A program made the translations under genes and the position numbers. Below, piece after piece: positions 16,098-23,672 of a stretch of DNA of 64,000 nucleotides. The stretch comes from Bacillota bacterium. Lineage in GTDB: Bacteria; Bacillota_I; Bacilli_A; RF39; UBA660. The notes beneath the pieces are model-generated. The model searched no databases. It was given only the letters and a program-made list of their open reading frames with translations, and was not told the origin of the DNA. How positions within the stretch are numbered: position 1 is the first letter of the stretch; each line of letters starts with the position of its first letter. The DNA lies in NCBI GenBank assembly GCA_015059335.1, contig SVAP01000001.1:318413-382412 (forward strand), written 5' to 3'.

Positions 16098-16898
16098 ATG
16101 AAAAGGGTATTAGATAAATATAAAAAATATATACCTAATATTTTAACAACGTTAAGACTTGCGGCAGTACCAGCATTCTGGTATCTTACGCTTACCGGTC
16201 ATCCAGTAAGTTCAACAATTCTATTCGGTTCAGCATGCGCTACTGATGCATTAGATGGTTATTTAGCTAGACGTTGGCATGTTGAAAGTATATATGGTAA
16301 AATTGTTGATCCGTTTGCGGATAAGTCATTAGTTATGAGTGCATTATTATTAAATGGTATAACAATAAATCCATTAATGTTACTCCCATTTATTCTAGAA
16401 TCAGCAATTGCATTAGTAAATATTAAGGAATTTACCGATGGAATAAAAATTAGAGATTTATTTAAAATGAGTGTGATTAAAGATTTAGTTGTAAATAAAA
16501 AAAGAGGTAACGTTAGCCAATTAGGTAGAGAAAAAACAGTTGCATTAATGACAACAGTTTCTTTTGGACTTTTAAATACTGCAATAAAATTTCCACTTGA
16601 TAAACTTGTAAATACAATGATTATATTAACTTCAAGCATGGAAGCAATGACATTTGTAGAATATATGGATGCTAAAATAGTGAATAAAGGGACTTCAAAT
16701 ATGCGTCTTCCAGATTTTATGAATGAAGAAACAATAAAAGATGAAGAAAAAGAAAATATAAAAGAATTAGATAATAATATTTCTTACACAAATAATAAGA
16801 TGGATAGAGAAGAACAAATAAATAAATTACTAAAAGAAAAGAAATCGTTAATATCTGAAAATGATAGTAAAACAAAAACTAGAAACAAAAAGTTATAA
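16098..16898 (+). CDS. pgsA: CDP-alcohol phosphatidyltransferase (PgsA-like)
   Basis: 266 residues. The CDP-alcohol phosphotransferase motif D-G-x2-A-R-x8-G-x3-D-x3-D is complete: DGYLARRW through YGKIVDPFADK (residues about 53-78). Several TM helices fill the first 180 residues. It probably makes phosphatidylglycerophosphate from CDP-diacylglycerol and glycerol-3-phosphate. The last 65 residues are a highly charged cytoplasmic tail absent from typical PgsA (~190 residues), so another CDP-alcohol substrate is possible. Start follows GAGGGGGAT. The terminator overlaps the 3' end. Confidence 0.8.
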   Translation: MKRVLDKYKKYIPNILTTLRLAAVPAFWYLTLTGHPVSSTILFGSACATDALDGYLARRWHVESIYGKIVDPFADKSLVMSALLLNGITINPLMLLPFILESAIALVNIKEFTDGIKIRDLFKMSVIKDLVVNKKRGNVSQLGREKTVALMTTVSFGLLNTAIKFPLDKLVNTMIILTSSMEAMTFVEYMDAKIVNKGTSNMRLPDFMNEETIKDEEKENIKELDNNISYTNNKMDREEQINKLLKEKKSLISENDSKTKTRNKKL

Positions 16899-16919
16899 TG
16901 CTTGTTTCTAGTTTTTTTT
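16875..16919 (+). terminator. Terminator overlapping pgsA-like 3' end
   Basis: 14-bp stem AAAACTAGAAACAA (16875-16888) with TTGTTTCTAGTTTT (16902-16915) and a T8 tail. The stem lies partly inside the last codons. Confidence 0.9.
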
Positions 16920-16982
16920 AGTGTAAACTGTGGAAAATTTTGTTGAGTTATAATACATATGTTACAAAAATGAAATAAAAAA

Positions 16983-17040
16983 AGATACCGTCTGGTATAA
17001 TTAAGTTGTAAAGAAAAATTATACAGAAAAGGCGGTATCT
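16983..17040 (+). promoter_or_regulatory. Hairpin sequestering the transposase start
   Basis: AGATACCGTC (16983-16992) pairs with GGCGGTATCT (17031-17040) at 9 of 10 positions, ending directly at the ATG and covering its ribosome site. Such hairpins protect ISs from read-through translation. A TATAAT-like sequence (TATAAT, 16995-17000) lies inside the loop. Confidence 0.5.
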
Positions 17041-17742
17041 ATGAGTATTATAACAGAAGAAATGAGATATAGGAAGAGATTGTGTGAATATGCAAAAAAA
17101 CATGGGGTATCAAAAGCAGCTAGAAAATATCATACGAATAGACAATTTGTATATAGACAACTAGAAAAGTATGATGGAACATTAATAAGTTTGGCATTAA
17201 AATCAAGGAGACCACATTCACATCCAAATGCTCATACAGAAGAAGAATTAAATTTAATAAAACAAGTAAAATCAAGATATGGAATCGATGGACTTGCAGA
17301 GGTATATGTTCAATTAAGGAAAAGAGTATTAGAAATAGTAGATGAGAAAAGTGTAACAAATACAACTAGATTCGTAAAGAAACTAGAAAAAATAATGGGA
17401 TTAGAAATAAATACAATACAAACAGATAACGGACCAGAGTTTGTAAATAATCAAGTAGAAACAAAAGAACAAACAATATTTGAAAAAACATTAGAAAGTC
17501 TAGGAATAAATCATAGAAGAACAAGACCATATTCACCATGGCAAAATGGAAAAGTGGAAAGAAGTCATAAAATAGATGGTGAAAGATTTTATAGTAGAAA
17601 TGAATTTAGTTCAGTAGAAGATTAGAAAAAGAAACTAAAAAGGTATAATGCAAGATATAATAATATATCAAAGAAAGTATTAGGATTTAAAAGTCCAAAT
17701 CAAGTAGTAGAAGAATATAAACTTAATTGTACCATTGCTTAA
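17041..17742 (+). pseudogene. Transposase pseudogene (DDE, IS481/IS3-like)
   Basis: The N-terminal helix-turn-helix (KKHGVSKAARKYHTNRQFVY) is followed directly by the second half of the DDE domain. QTDNGPEFVN supplies the second Asp and SPWQNGKVERSHK the Glu. The block that should carry the first catalytic Asp is deleted (about 80-100 residues, near position 17330). An in-frame TAG at 17623 then cuts off the normal C-terminus, which continues in frame to TAA 17740. Inactive. Confidence 0.85.
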
Positions 17743-17845
17743 AAGAGTATATAAAAAAGATATTAAATTTATCAAGACTAAAATGAACGCTTACGCGGTC
17801 TTGACAAATCCAATACTTTTTTATAGATTTTAGTTAAGCAATTGG
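17732..17845. repeat. Large imperfect palindrome at IS 3' end
   Basis: Outer arms CCATTGCTTAA (17732-17742) and TTAAGCAATTGG (17834-17845), a middle TATAAAAAAG/CTTTTTTATA pair, and a core TCAAGAC (17772-17778)/GTCTTGA (17798-17804). The GC-rich loop (ACGCTTACGCG) stands out in this AT-rich DNA. It could be a strong terminator or an element-end structure. Confidence 0.55.
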
Positions 17846-17918
17846 TTCTTTTGAAACAAAAGTGTAACATATGATTGATTTCTCTAGAAAAAAAGGTTTA
17901 ACAGTGGAAAACTTTTTC

Positions 17919-17953
17919 TTGACAGGGAGGGGGGGATATGGTACTCTTATTAT
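17919..17953 (+). promoter_or_regulatory. Surface-protein promoter with a G7 tract in the spacer
   Basis: Perfect -35 TTGACA (17919-17924) is followed by GGGAGGGGGGG (G7 at 17929-17935). At 17 bp lies a weak -10 TACTCT (17942-17947); a much better TATTAT (17948-17953) lies at 23 bp. A homopolymeric G run between -35 and -10 is a classic phase-variable promoter design, since slippage changes the spacing. The next gene starts at 18016. Confidence 0.6.
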
Positions 17954-18015
17954 AGAATTGTGGATAACGTTTTTGTAAACAAAATTCACAATAAATAATA
18001 GAAGGAGTGAAAAAA

Positions 18016-20076
18016 ATGGAAGAAAAGAAAATAAATAGAAATATTATATTTTCAGTAGTGGCAGTGTTACTATTAGTTGTAGTAGTAGCAGGTGCGACAT
18101 ACGCATACTTTAGTGCGACAGCAAGTACAGCACAGCAAACAATAAAAACAGCTGAAATAGATGTAGCTTTTGTAGATGGAGAGATATTAAGAGCAACAAA
18201 TGTAATTCCAATACAACCATCAGAAATTAGTGCAAAAGCGACAGAATTACCTTTTACACTAACAAATAATGGACAAAAGGCAACTACAACAACAATTTCT
18301 TTAACAGAATTAACTATTGATGGAGAATTAAAAGATAGTTATTTTAAATGGAGATTGTTAGAAAATGATGTAGCAATCAGTGAAGGGGACTTTATTGGCG
18401 TATCTGGAGAAAGATTGATTGATACGTTAACTATCCCAGCTGATGGAGTAGAAAGAGACTACAAATTATTAGTATGGTTACAAGACAATAATGAGAATCA
18501 AAACCATATGCAAAACAAGTCATTATCAGCAAGAGTAACAGTAGAATCAATTATAAAACAAGATTTATATGAAGAAGAAGGAGTAAATGCTCCAGAATTA
18601 GCAGATGGGATGATACCTGTAGTATATAATGAAACTACAGATACATGGGTAAAAGCAGATTTAAAATCAGAATGGTATAATTATTCAAATAAAAAATGGG
18701 CAAATGCAGTAACAGTTACAGAAGAAACAAGAAATAAATATATAAGTGCTGGAGCGGGAACAAACATATTAATGGATGATATAAATGGTATGTGGGTATG
18801 GATACCAAGATATAAATATAAAATTTCAGAAAATATTGGTAGTTCATCAGCAGTTACATCACCAGGACAAATTGATGTAATATTTGAAGAAGGAATAACA
18901 ACTACAGGTGTGGATGAATCAAAATATAGAGCAGAAATAACAGCAGAAGGAACAAATGCAAATTATTATACACATCCAGCATTTAGAGATGGAAGTATAG
19001 CGTATGATGAAACTGCTTATGATGCAGGTGGATGGAATTATGAATTAACAGGAATTTGGTTTAGTAAATTTGAAGCATCTACATCAACAACTGCATGTTA
19101 TGATGCACTAACAGGTAATACTAATTACAAAGATGGTGGTAATGTTGAACTATGTTTAGATGTAGATCCAATTATTAAACCGGATGTAAAAAATGTTAGA
19201 TTCCAATCAGTTAGTACAGAGTTCTTAACATCACTAAAATTCTCTGGTGGAAATCTATTAGACAATGGACTTGTATCGTATGAAGGAAGTTCAATGTATG
19301 GATTAGATGGTACAACTGTTTCACACATGGCAAAAAGTACAGAATGGGGAGCAGTTGCATATCTTGCATATAGTCAATATGGACTTGGTAATAAAGAAAT
19401 ATATATTAACAACTCTGGTTATAAGACTGAAGAAACATATGGTTATTATACAGGTCGTAGTGGTGGAAACGTTGGTGGAAGTACTCCTATAAATGGTACT
19501 TATACTAATCAAACAAGTACATTACTATATACACCAGGTGGATTCTATTCATATAATGATTACTTGATCAACTATGGTGAAACTAATTATGATATTAACG
19601 TTAATACAAAAGTTGCAGGAAAAGGAACTGGAGCATCAACATCTGGAACAATTTATGGTGTATATGACATGAGTGGTGGTGCTTGGGACTACACTATGGG
19701 TAACTATGGTGGATATACAGGAAAAACCAATTATAAAGATAACTCTGGATTTAATGGCATATATTCAGATGGTACATCAAAAACTGATGGTGTTCCAATG
19801 CCAGAAGATAAATTCTATGACCATTATAAAGCATTATCTACAAATGGAATAATAACAAAAGATCTTGCTATTTTAGGTGATGCAACGTGGGAAGGAATGA
19901 ATTGGTATCAAGATTTCGCTACAGATGGTATCGAAGAAAAATTTGATGGTGAGTACCCATTTATAGTTCATGGTGGTAAAGTTTATCATGATGTAAGAAC
20001 TGGTTTATTCGGAACAAATGGTAATACAGGTGGTGCTTATACACATAATTCATTTAGAGTTGTATTAATACCATAA
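18016..20076 (+). CDS. TasA-like-anchored surface protein with FGE/C-type-lectin-like C-terminus
   Basis: 686 residues. Signal peptide and TasA/camelysin-type start (VVAVLLLVVVVAGATYAYFS, residues about 14-33), then a beta-rich TasA-like domain to about 175. A linker opening PELADGMIPVVYNETTDTWV leads to a long C-terminal region with VYDMSGGAWDYTMGNY, AILGDATWE and a terminal FRVVLIP. These resemble the YDMAGNVWEW and final FR-V of formylglycine-enzyme/C-type-lectin folds used in adhesins and phage receptor binders. No sulfatase-modifying cysteine pair is obvious. Start ATG follows AAGGAG. The C-terminal module is shared with the prepilin-type protein at 23673. Probably secreted and cell-surface associated; ligand unknown. 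Confidence 0.7.
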   Translation: MEEKKINRNIIFSVVAVLLLVVVVAGATYAYFSATASTAQQTIKTAEIDVAFVDGEILRATNVIPIQPSEISAKATELPFTLTNNGQKATTTTISLTELTIDGELKDSYFKWRLLENDVAISEGDFIGVSGERLIDTLTIPADGVERDYKLLVWLQDNNENQNHMQNKSLSARVTVESIIKQDLYEEEGVNAPELADGMIPVVYNETTDTWVKADLKSEWYNYSNKKWANAVTVTEETRNKYISAGAGTNILMDDINGMWVWIPRYKYKISENIGSSSAVTSPGQIDVIFEEGITTTGVDESKYRAEITAEGTNANYYTHPAFRDGSIAYDETAYDAGGWNYELTGIWFSKFEASTSTTACYDALTGNTNYKDGGNVELCLDVDPIIKPDVKNVRFQSVSTEFLTSLKFSGGNLLDNGLVSYEGSSMYGLDGTTVSHMAKSTEWGAVAYLAYSQYGLGNKEIYINNSGYKTEETYGYYTGRSGGNVGGSTPINGTYTNQTSTLLYTPGGFYSYNDYLINYGETNYDINVNTKVAGKGTGASTSGTIYGVYDMSGGAWDYTMGNYGGYTGKTNYKDNSGFNGIYSDGTSKTDGVPMPEDKFYDHYKALSTNGIITKDLAILGDATWEGMNWYQDFATDGIEEKFDGEYPFIVHGGKVYHDVRTGLFGTNGNTGGAYTHNSFRVVLIP

Positions 20077-20121
20077 TAAATTATCAAATACTTTTATTAA
20101 TATAACTACATTAATTGTTTG

Positions 20122-20152
20122 AGAGTAACAAATTAATTTTGTTACTCTTTTA
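20122..20152 (+). terminator. Terminator after surface protein
   Basis: AGAGTAACAAA (20122-20132), loop TTAAT, TTTGTTACTCT (20138-20148), T-rich tail. Confidence 0.9.
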
Positions 20153-20288
20153 TTTTGAAATAATAAGAATGTTTTCTGATAAAAAAATGTAGAAAAAAAA
20201 CTTGTTTTACTTTTTCTTTAAAAAGTGAAAAAAGGGTATTTAAAAATTTTGTTAGATATTATATAATTATACTTGGAGGACAATACTT

Positions 20289-22079
20289 ATGGTTTGTAAA
20301 AGGTGTGGTAGGTCTTTCAATGTTGAAAATAGTACTTGTCCATTTTGTGGGGTTGGCCAAGAAAATCAATTAAACATTAGAAAGTTAGGAAATGAGTTAG
20401 AAAAATTAAAAATGGAAGAAAAAACTTCTAGTTTTAATAATGTTCTACCAAATGATAAACCAATACTTGATATAGAAGATATTATAGATGATTTAGAAGA
20501 ACTAAAATTTAAAGATGATGATTCTATAGATGAAATAGTGCCACATGTAGAACCAGTAAGTGATGAAGAGTTAATAGAATTGATTTCTGATATAAAAGAA
20601 AACAAAGAATTATTTGTAACAGATAGAAGTCAGTATCAATATATACCTAAAAAAGAAGAAACAAGGTTGTCAGATAATCGAAATGATATTGGAATAAATG
20701 ATTTAATTAATAAACAAAGATTATATTATCCTGATGATATTAGAAATGAAAATAAAATAAATATAGAATTACCTGAAGTTTTAAAATTAAACAAAAAAGA
20801 AAAAAATATAAATTATAAGAAAGAAGCTATAATAAGTTCAATCATATTTGTATTTGTTGCGATAGTAACGGGACTATTTGTATATAAGATTTCATTTAGT
20901 CCTAAAACAATTTTTTTAAAACAAATTAATAGTGGATATTCGCAGTTTAAAAATATTATCAATGAAAAGACAAATACATTTAATGAATTATTAAATTATA
21001 ATGATATTTCTGTAAATAATACTACAATAATTAACAGTGTAGAAAATAATAAATCTAATAAAGAAATAATAAATATTAAATATATTGAAAACAAGAAAGA
21101 AAAATCACAATATTATGAATATACAAACCTTAATAGTATTAAAGCTAAGTTTGATAAAATGCTTATAAAGGACAATATGTTATTTATTAATAAAGAAAAT
21201 TCAACTAATGAGTTTTATAATACAGATGCTAGATTTATATCAATATTAAATAGAAATAATAAAGATAATATAGATTATTTATTTAATATGCTTTTAGATA
21301 ATGTAAAAGATAATTTAAAACATAATAATTTTAAAATAAAAAAATATAGTGAAAACAATAAAAAATATAAAGAAACAACATTAACTATTGATGAAAAACT
21401 ATACTATAAAATATATACTGATTATTTGAATGAAATAAAAAATGATGATAAAGCAATGAAAATCATTACAGAAAATTATCAGTATTCAAATGTAGAATTA
21501 ATAACAAAAATTAATGATAAGATAAAAGAAATAGACAGTACTCCTAATAATTTTATATATAAAGTTTATACAAATGAAGACAATAAAGTAGTTAGACAAA
21601 TTTTAGAACACAATAATACAAATGTAATTCTATTAAGTGAAAATAAGCAAAATGAATTAAAAATAAATGTTAATGGTGAACAAATACTTTATTTAAATAT
21701 TGAAAATGTTAATACCTCAACAAATAAATACAATATAATTATGGATTATGATAACTATAGATTATATGGTAATTATTATGAAGAAGACAACAAAGTAATA
21801 TTTAATTATCAAAAAAATTACAGCGAAGAATTAAAAAAACAAGAAATAATTAATTTAATACTTACAAAAGGAAAATTTGAAGACAAAAAGTATTCTAATA
21901 ATGTTAGTATAGCTTATCAAAAATCAGAAAAAGGTAATATTACAAATAAAAATATAAAAGTATCAAATATTTTAGAAGTTGATACTAAAATACCTGAAGT
22001 AGATATAACTAACTCACAAATAATTAATAATGATTTAAAAAATGAATTGAAAGAAAAATTTTCTATATTTATCAAATAA
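20289..22079 (+). CDS. Zinc-ribbon single-pass membrane protein, unknown function
   Basis: 596 residues. N-terminal zinc ribbon CKRCG and CPFCG (residues 3-22), an acidic cytoplasmic linker, one TM helix (about 179-203, IISSIIFVFVAIVTGLFVYKI), then a roughly 390-residue outer region rich in Asn, Lys and Ile. The outer part is paralogous to the protein at 25633: both have SPKxxF after the TM and a NDDKAxKI segment. GGAGG lies just before the ATG. Each paralogue follows a lectin-type surface gene, suggesting a paired function. The family resembles zinc-ribbon membrane proteins of unknown role. Confidence 0.7.
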   Translation: MVCKRCGRSFNVENSTCPFCGVGQENQLNIRKLGNELEKLKMEEKTSSFNNVLPNDKPILDIEDIIDDLEELKFKDDDSIDEIVPHVEPVSDEELIELISDIKENKELFVTDRSQYQYIPKKEETRLSDNRNDIGINDLINKQRLYYPDDIRNENKINIELPEVLKLNKKEKNINYKKEAIISSIIFVFVAIVTGLFVYKISFSPKTIFLKQINSGYSQFKNIINEKTNTFNELLNYNDISVNNTTIINSVENNKSNKEIINIKYIENKKEKSQYYEYTNLNSIKAKFDKMLIKDNMLFINKENSTNEFYNTDARFISILNRNNKDNIDYLFNMLLDNVKDNLKHNNFKIKKYSENNKKYKETTLTIDEKLYYKIYTDYLNEIKNDDKAMKIITENYQYSNVELITKINDKIKEIDSTPNNFIYKVYTNEDNKVVRQILEHNNTNVILLSENKQNELKINVNGEQILYLNIENVNTSTNKYNIIMDYDNYRLYGNYYEEDNKVIFNYQKNYSEELKKQEIINLILTKGKFEDKKYSNNVSIAYQKSEKGNITNKNIKVSNILEVDTKIPEVDITNSQIINNDLKNELKEKFSIFIK

Positions 22080-22108
22080 AAAGACAAAATAATACTTGTC
22101 TTTTTTTT
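22078..22108 (+). terminator. Terminator before spoIIGA
   Basis: AAAAAGACAA (22078-22087), 8-nt loop, TTGTCTTTTT (22096-22105), T tail. Confidence 0.85.
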
Positions 22109-22129
22109 ATACTATTTTTGGTGATAATA

Positions 22130-22921
22130 ATGAAAATATATTTAGATTTGATTTTCTTATTAAATTTTACATTTGATCTTCTCCTTTTGATGAGTGTTTC
22201 GTTAATTCTTAGGAGAAATGTAAAAATAATACGAATAATATTAGGTGCACTTATAGGAGCATTAAGTATATTTTTATTATTTATGAATATCAATTCATTT
22301 GAACTATTTATTTATAAATTGGTTATAAGCATTTTAATGATAATCGTAACTTTTAAATATAAGAATTTAGAATATACATTAAAAAATATATTTTATCTTT
22401 ATATAACTAGTATAGTATTAGGTGGATTTTTATATATGTTAAATATAGAATTCAGTTACAAACAAGAGGGATTAATTTTTTATCATAATGGACTTAGTAT
22501 CAATTTTATTGTTTTAATTATTGCATCACCACTTATTTTATTTGCATACGTAAAACAAGCTTTAAATCTAAAAAACAATTATTCTAATTATTATAAAGTG
22601 GACATATATTTAAAAGATGGAACAATAAAAAAAGTTAATGCATTTTTAGATACAGGAAACAAATTAAAAGACCCATACAAAAAAAGGCCAATTATTCTTG
22701 TGGATAGAAAAGTTTTAAATTTTAAATATGATGAACAATCAACATTACTTGTTCCATATGATGGGATAAATAATCATGGATTATTAAAATGTATAATACC
22801 AGATCAAATTTATATATATGGTGTAGGAGTTAAAAATAATTTATTAATTGGAATATCTAATGAAAATATAGATATTGATGGTGTAGATTGTATATTACAT
22901 TCAAAATTATTGGAGGGATAA
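22130..22921 (+). CDS. spoIIGA: SpoIIGA, pro-sigma-E processing peptidase
   Basis: 263 residues. Five TM helices in the N-terminal half (MKIYLDLIFLLNFTFDLLLL onward) and a cytoplasmic aspartic-protease-like half with FLDTGNKLKDP, the family catalytic Asp motif. It cleaves the pro-sequence of sigma-E after septation when signalled by SpoIIR. Start ATG 22130 follows GGTGATAAT; the frame 12 bases upstream is not used. It ends 1 bp before sigE, the conserved spoIIG operon. Confidence 0.92.
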   Translation: MKIYLDLIFLLNFTFDLLLLMSVSLILRRNVKIIRIILGALIGALSIFLLFMNINSFELFIYKLVISILMIIVTFKYKNLEYTLKNIFYLYITSIVLGGFLYMLNIEFSYKQEGLIFYHNGLSINFIVLIIASPLILFAYVKQALNLKNNYSNYYKVDIYLKDGTIKKVNAFLDTGNKLKDPYKKRPIILVDRKVLNFKYDEQSTLLVPYDGINNHGLLKCIIPDQIYIYGVGVKNNLLIGISNENIDIDGVDCILHSKLLEG

Positions 22922-22922
22922 T

Positions 22923-23615
22923 ATGTTAAGAAAAGTATTAGAGTTTATTAGAAGTTTATTTAAAAGAAAAAATCATATTTTCTTTTTAGGAAGTAGTGAT
23001 GCTTTACCACCGCCTTTAGAAAAAGAAGAAGAATACAGATTATTAACTTTAAAAGAAGAAGGAAATATCAAAGCTAAAGAGCGTCTAATTGAACACAATC
23101 TTAGACTAGTAGTGTTTCTAGCTAAAAAGTATGAAAATACTAATATTGATTTAGAAGATTTAGTAAGTATTGGAACAATTGGTTTAATAAAAGGTATAGA
23201 TACATATAAAACAGATAAAAACATTAAACTTGCAACATATGCATCTAGGTGTATTGATAATGAAATATTAATGTTTTTAAGAAAAAACAAACGAAAAAGA
23301 ACAGAAGTTAGTTTTGAAGATTCATTAAGTTTTGATGCAGAGGGTAATGAATTACACTTAGAAGATGTATTAGGTACAGATCCAGATATAGTTACTAAAC
23401 CACTTGATGAAGAAGTAAATAAAATTTTATTAAATCAAGAATTAGAAAAATTAAGTGATAGAGATAGGCAAATAATGATTTTAAGATATGGATTAATGGG
23501 ACATGAAGAAATGACACAAAAAGAAGTTGCTGAATTCTTAGGTATTAGTCAGTCATATATATCTAGAATAGAAAAAAAGGTTATTAAAAGGCTCAAAAAT
23601 GTAGTTAAAATATAA
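22923..23615 (+). CDS. sigE: RNA polymerase sigma-E (early mother-cell)
   Basis: 230 residues. An amphipathic basic N-terminus (LRKVLEFIRSLFKRK) corresponds to the pro-peptide region, then region 2 (EHNLRLVVFLAKKYENTNIDLEDL, GLIKGIDTYK, ATYASRCIDNEILM) and region 4 (TQKEVAEFLGISQSYISRIEKK). Synthesised as inactive pro-sigma-E and cut by SpoIIGA. AGGGATAAT precedes the ATG at the spoIIGA stop. In Bacillus sigG follows directly; here sigG is 24 kb away at 47104. Confidence 0.95.
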   Translation: MLRKVLEFIRSLFKRKNHIFFLGSSDALPPPLEKEEEYRLLTLKEEGNIKAKERLIEHNLRLVVFLAKKYENTNIDLEDLVSIGTIGLIKGIDTYKTDKNIKLATYASRCIDNEILMFLRKNKRKRTEVSFEDSLSFDAEGNELHLEDVLGTDPDIVTKPLDEEVNKILLNQELEKLSDRDRQIMILRYGLMGHEEMTQKEVAEFLGISQSYISRIEKKVIKRLKNVVKI

Positions 23616-23645
23616 TTGACTTTAAAGTTTTACATATTATATAAT
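23616..23645 (+). promoter_or_regulatory. Promoter of the prepilin-type surface gene
   Basis: TTGACT (23616-23621), 18-bp spacer, TATAAT (23640-23645). The -35 starts right after the sigE stop codon, so the surface gene has its own strong vegetative-type promoter. Confidence 0.75.
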
Positions 23646-23672
23646 CTTATTATAAAGATAGGTGAATATAAT

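Larger units (their letters stand above)
16956..17873 (+). mobile_element. Decayed insertion sequence (IS3/IS481-like)
   Basis: A degenerate transposase gene flanked by 11-bp inverted repeats CATATGTTACA (16956-16966) and TGTAACATATG (17863-17873). The interior contains a start-site hairpin and a large imperfect palindrome at the 3' end. About 0.9 kb, shorter than a functional element of this type because of an internal deletion. No clear target duplication was found. End positions are approximate. Confidence 0.65.

Noticed and set aside
16956..17873. Functional transposon
   Set aside because: The transposase lacks the block with its first catalytic Asp and has an in-frame TAG.
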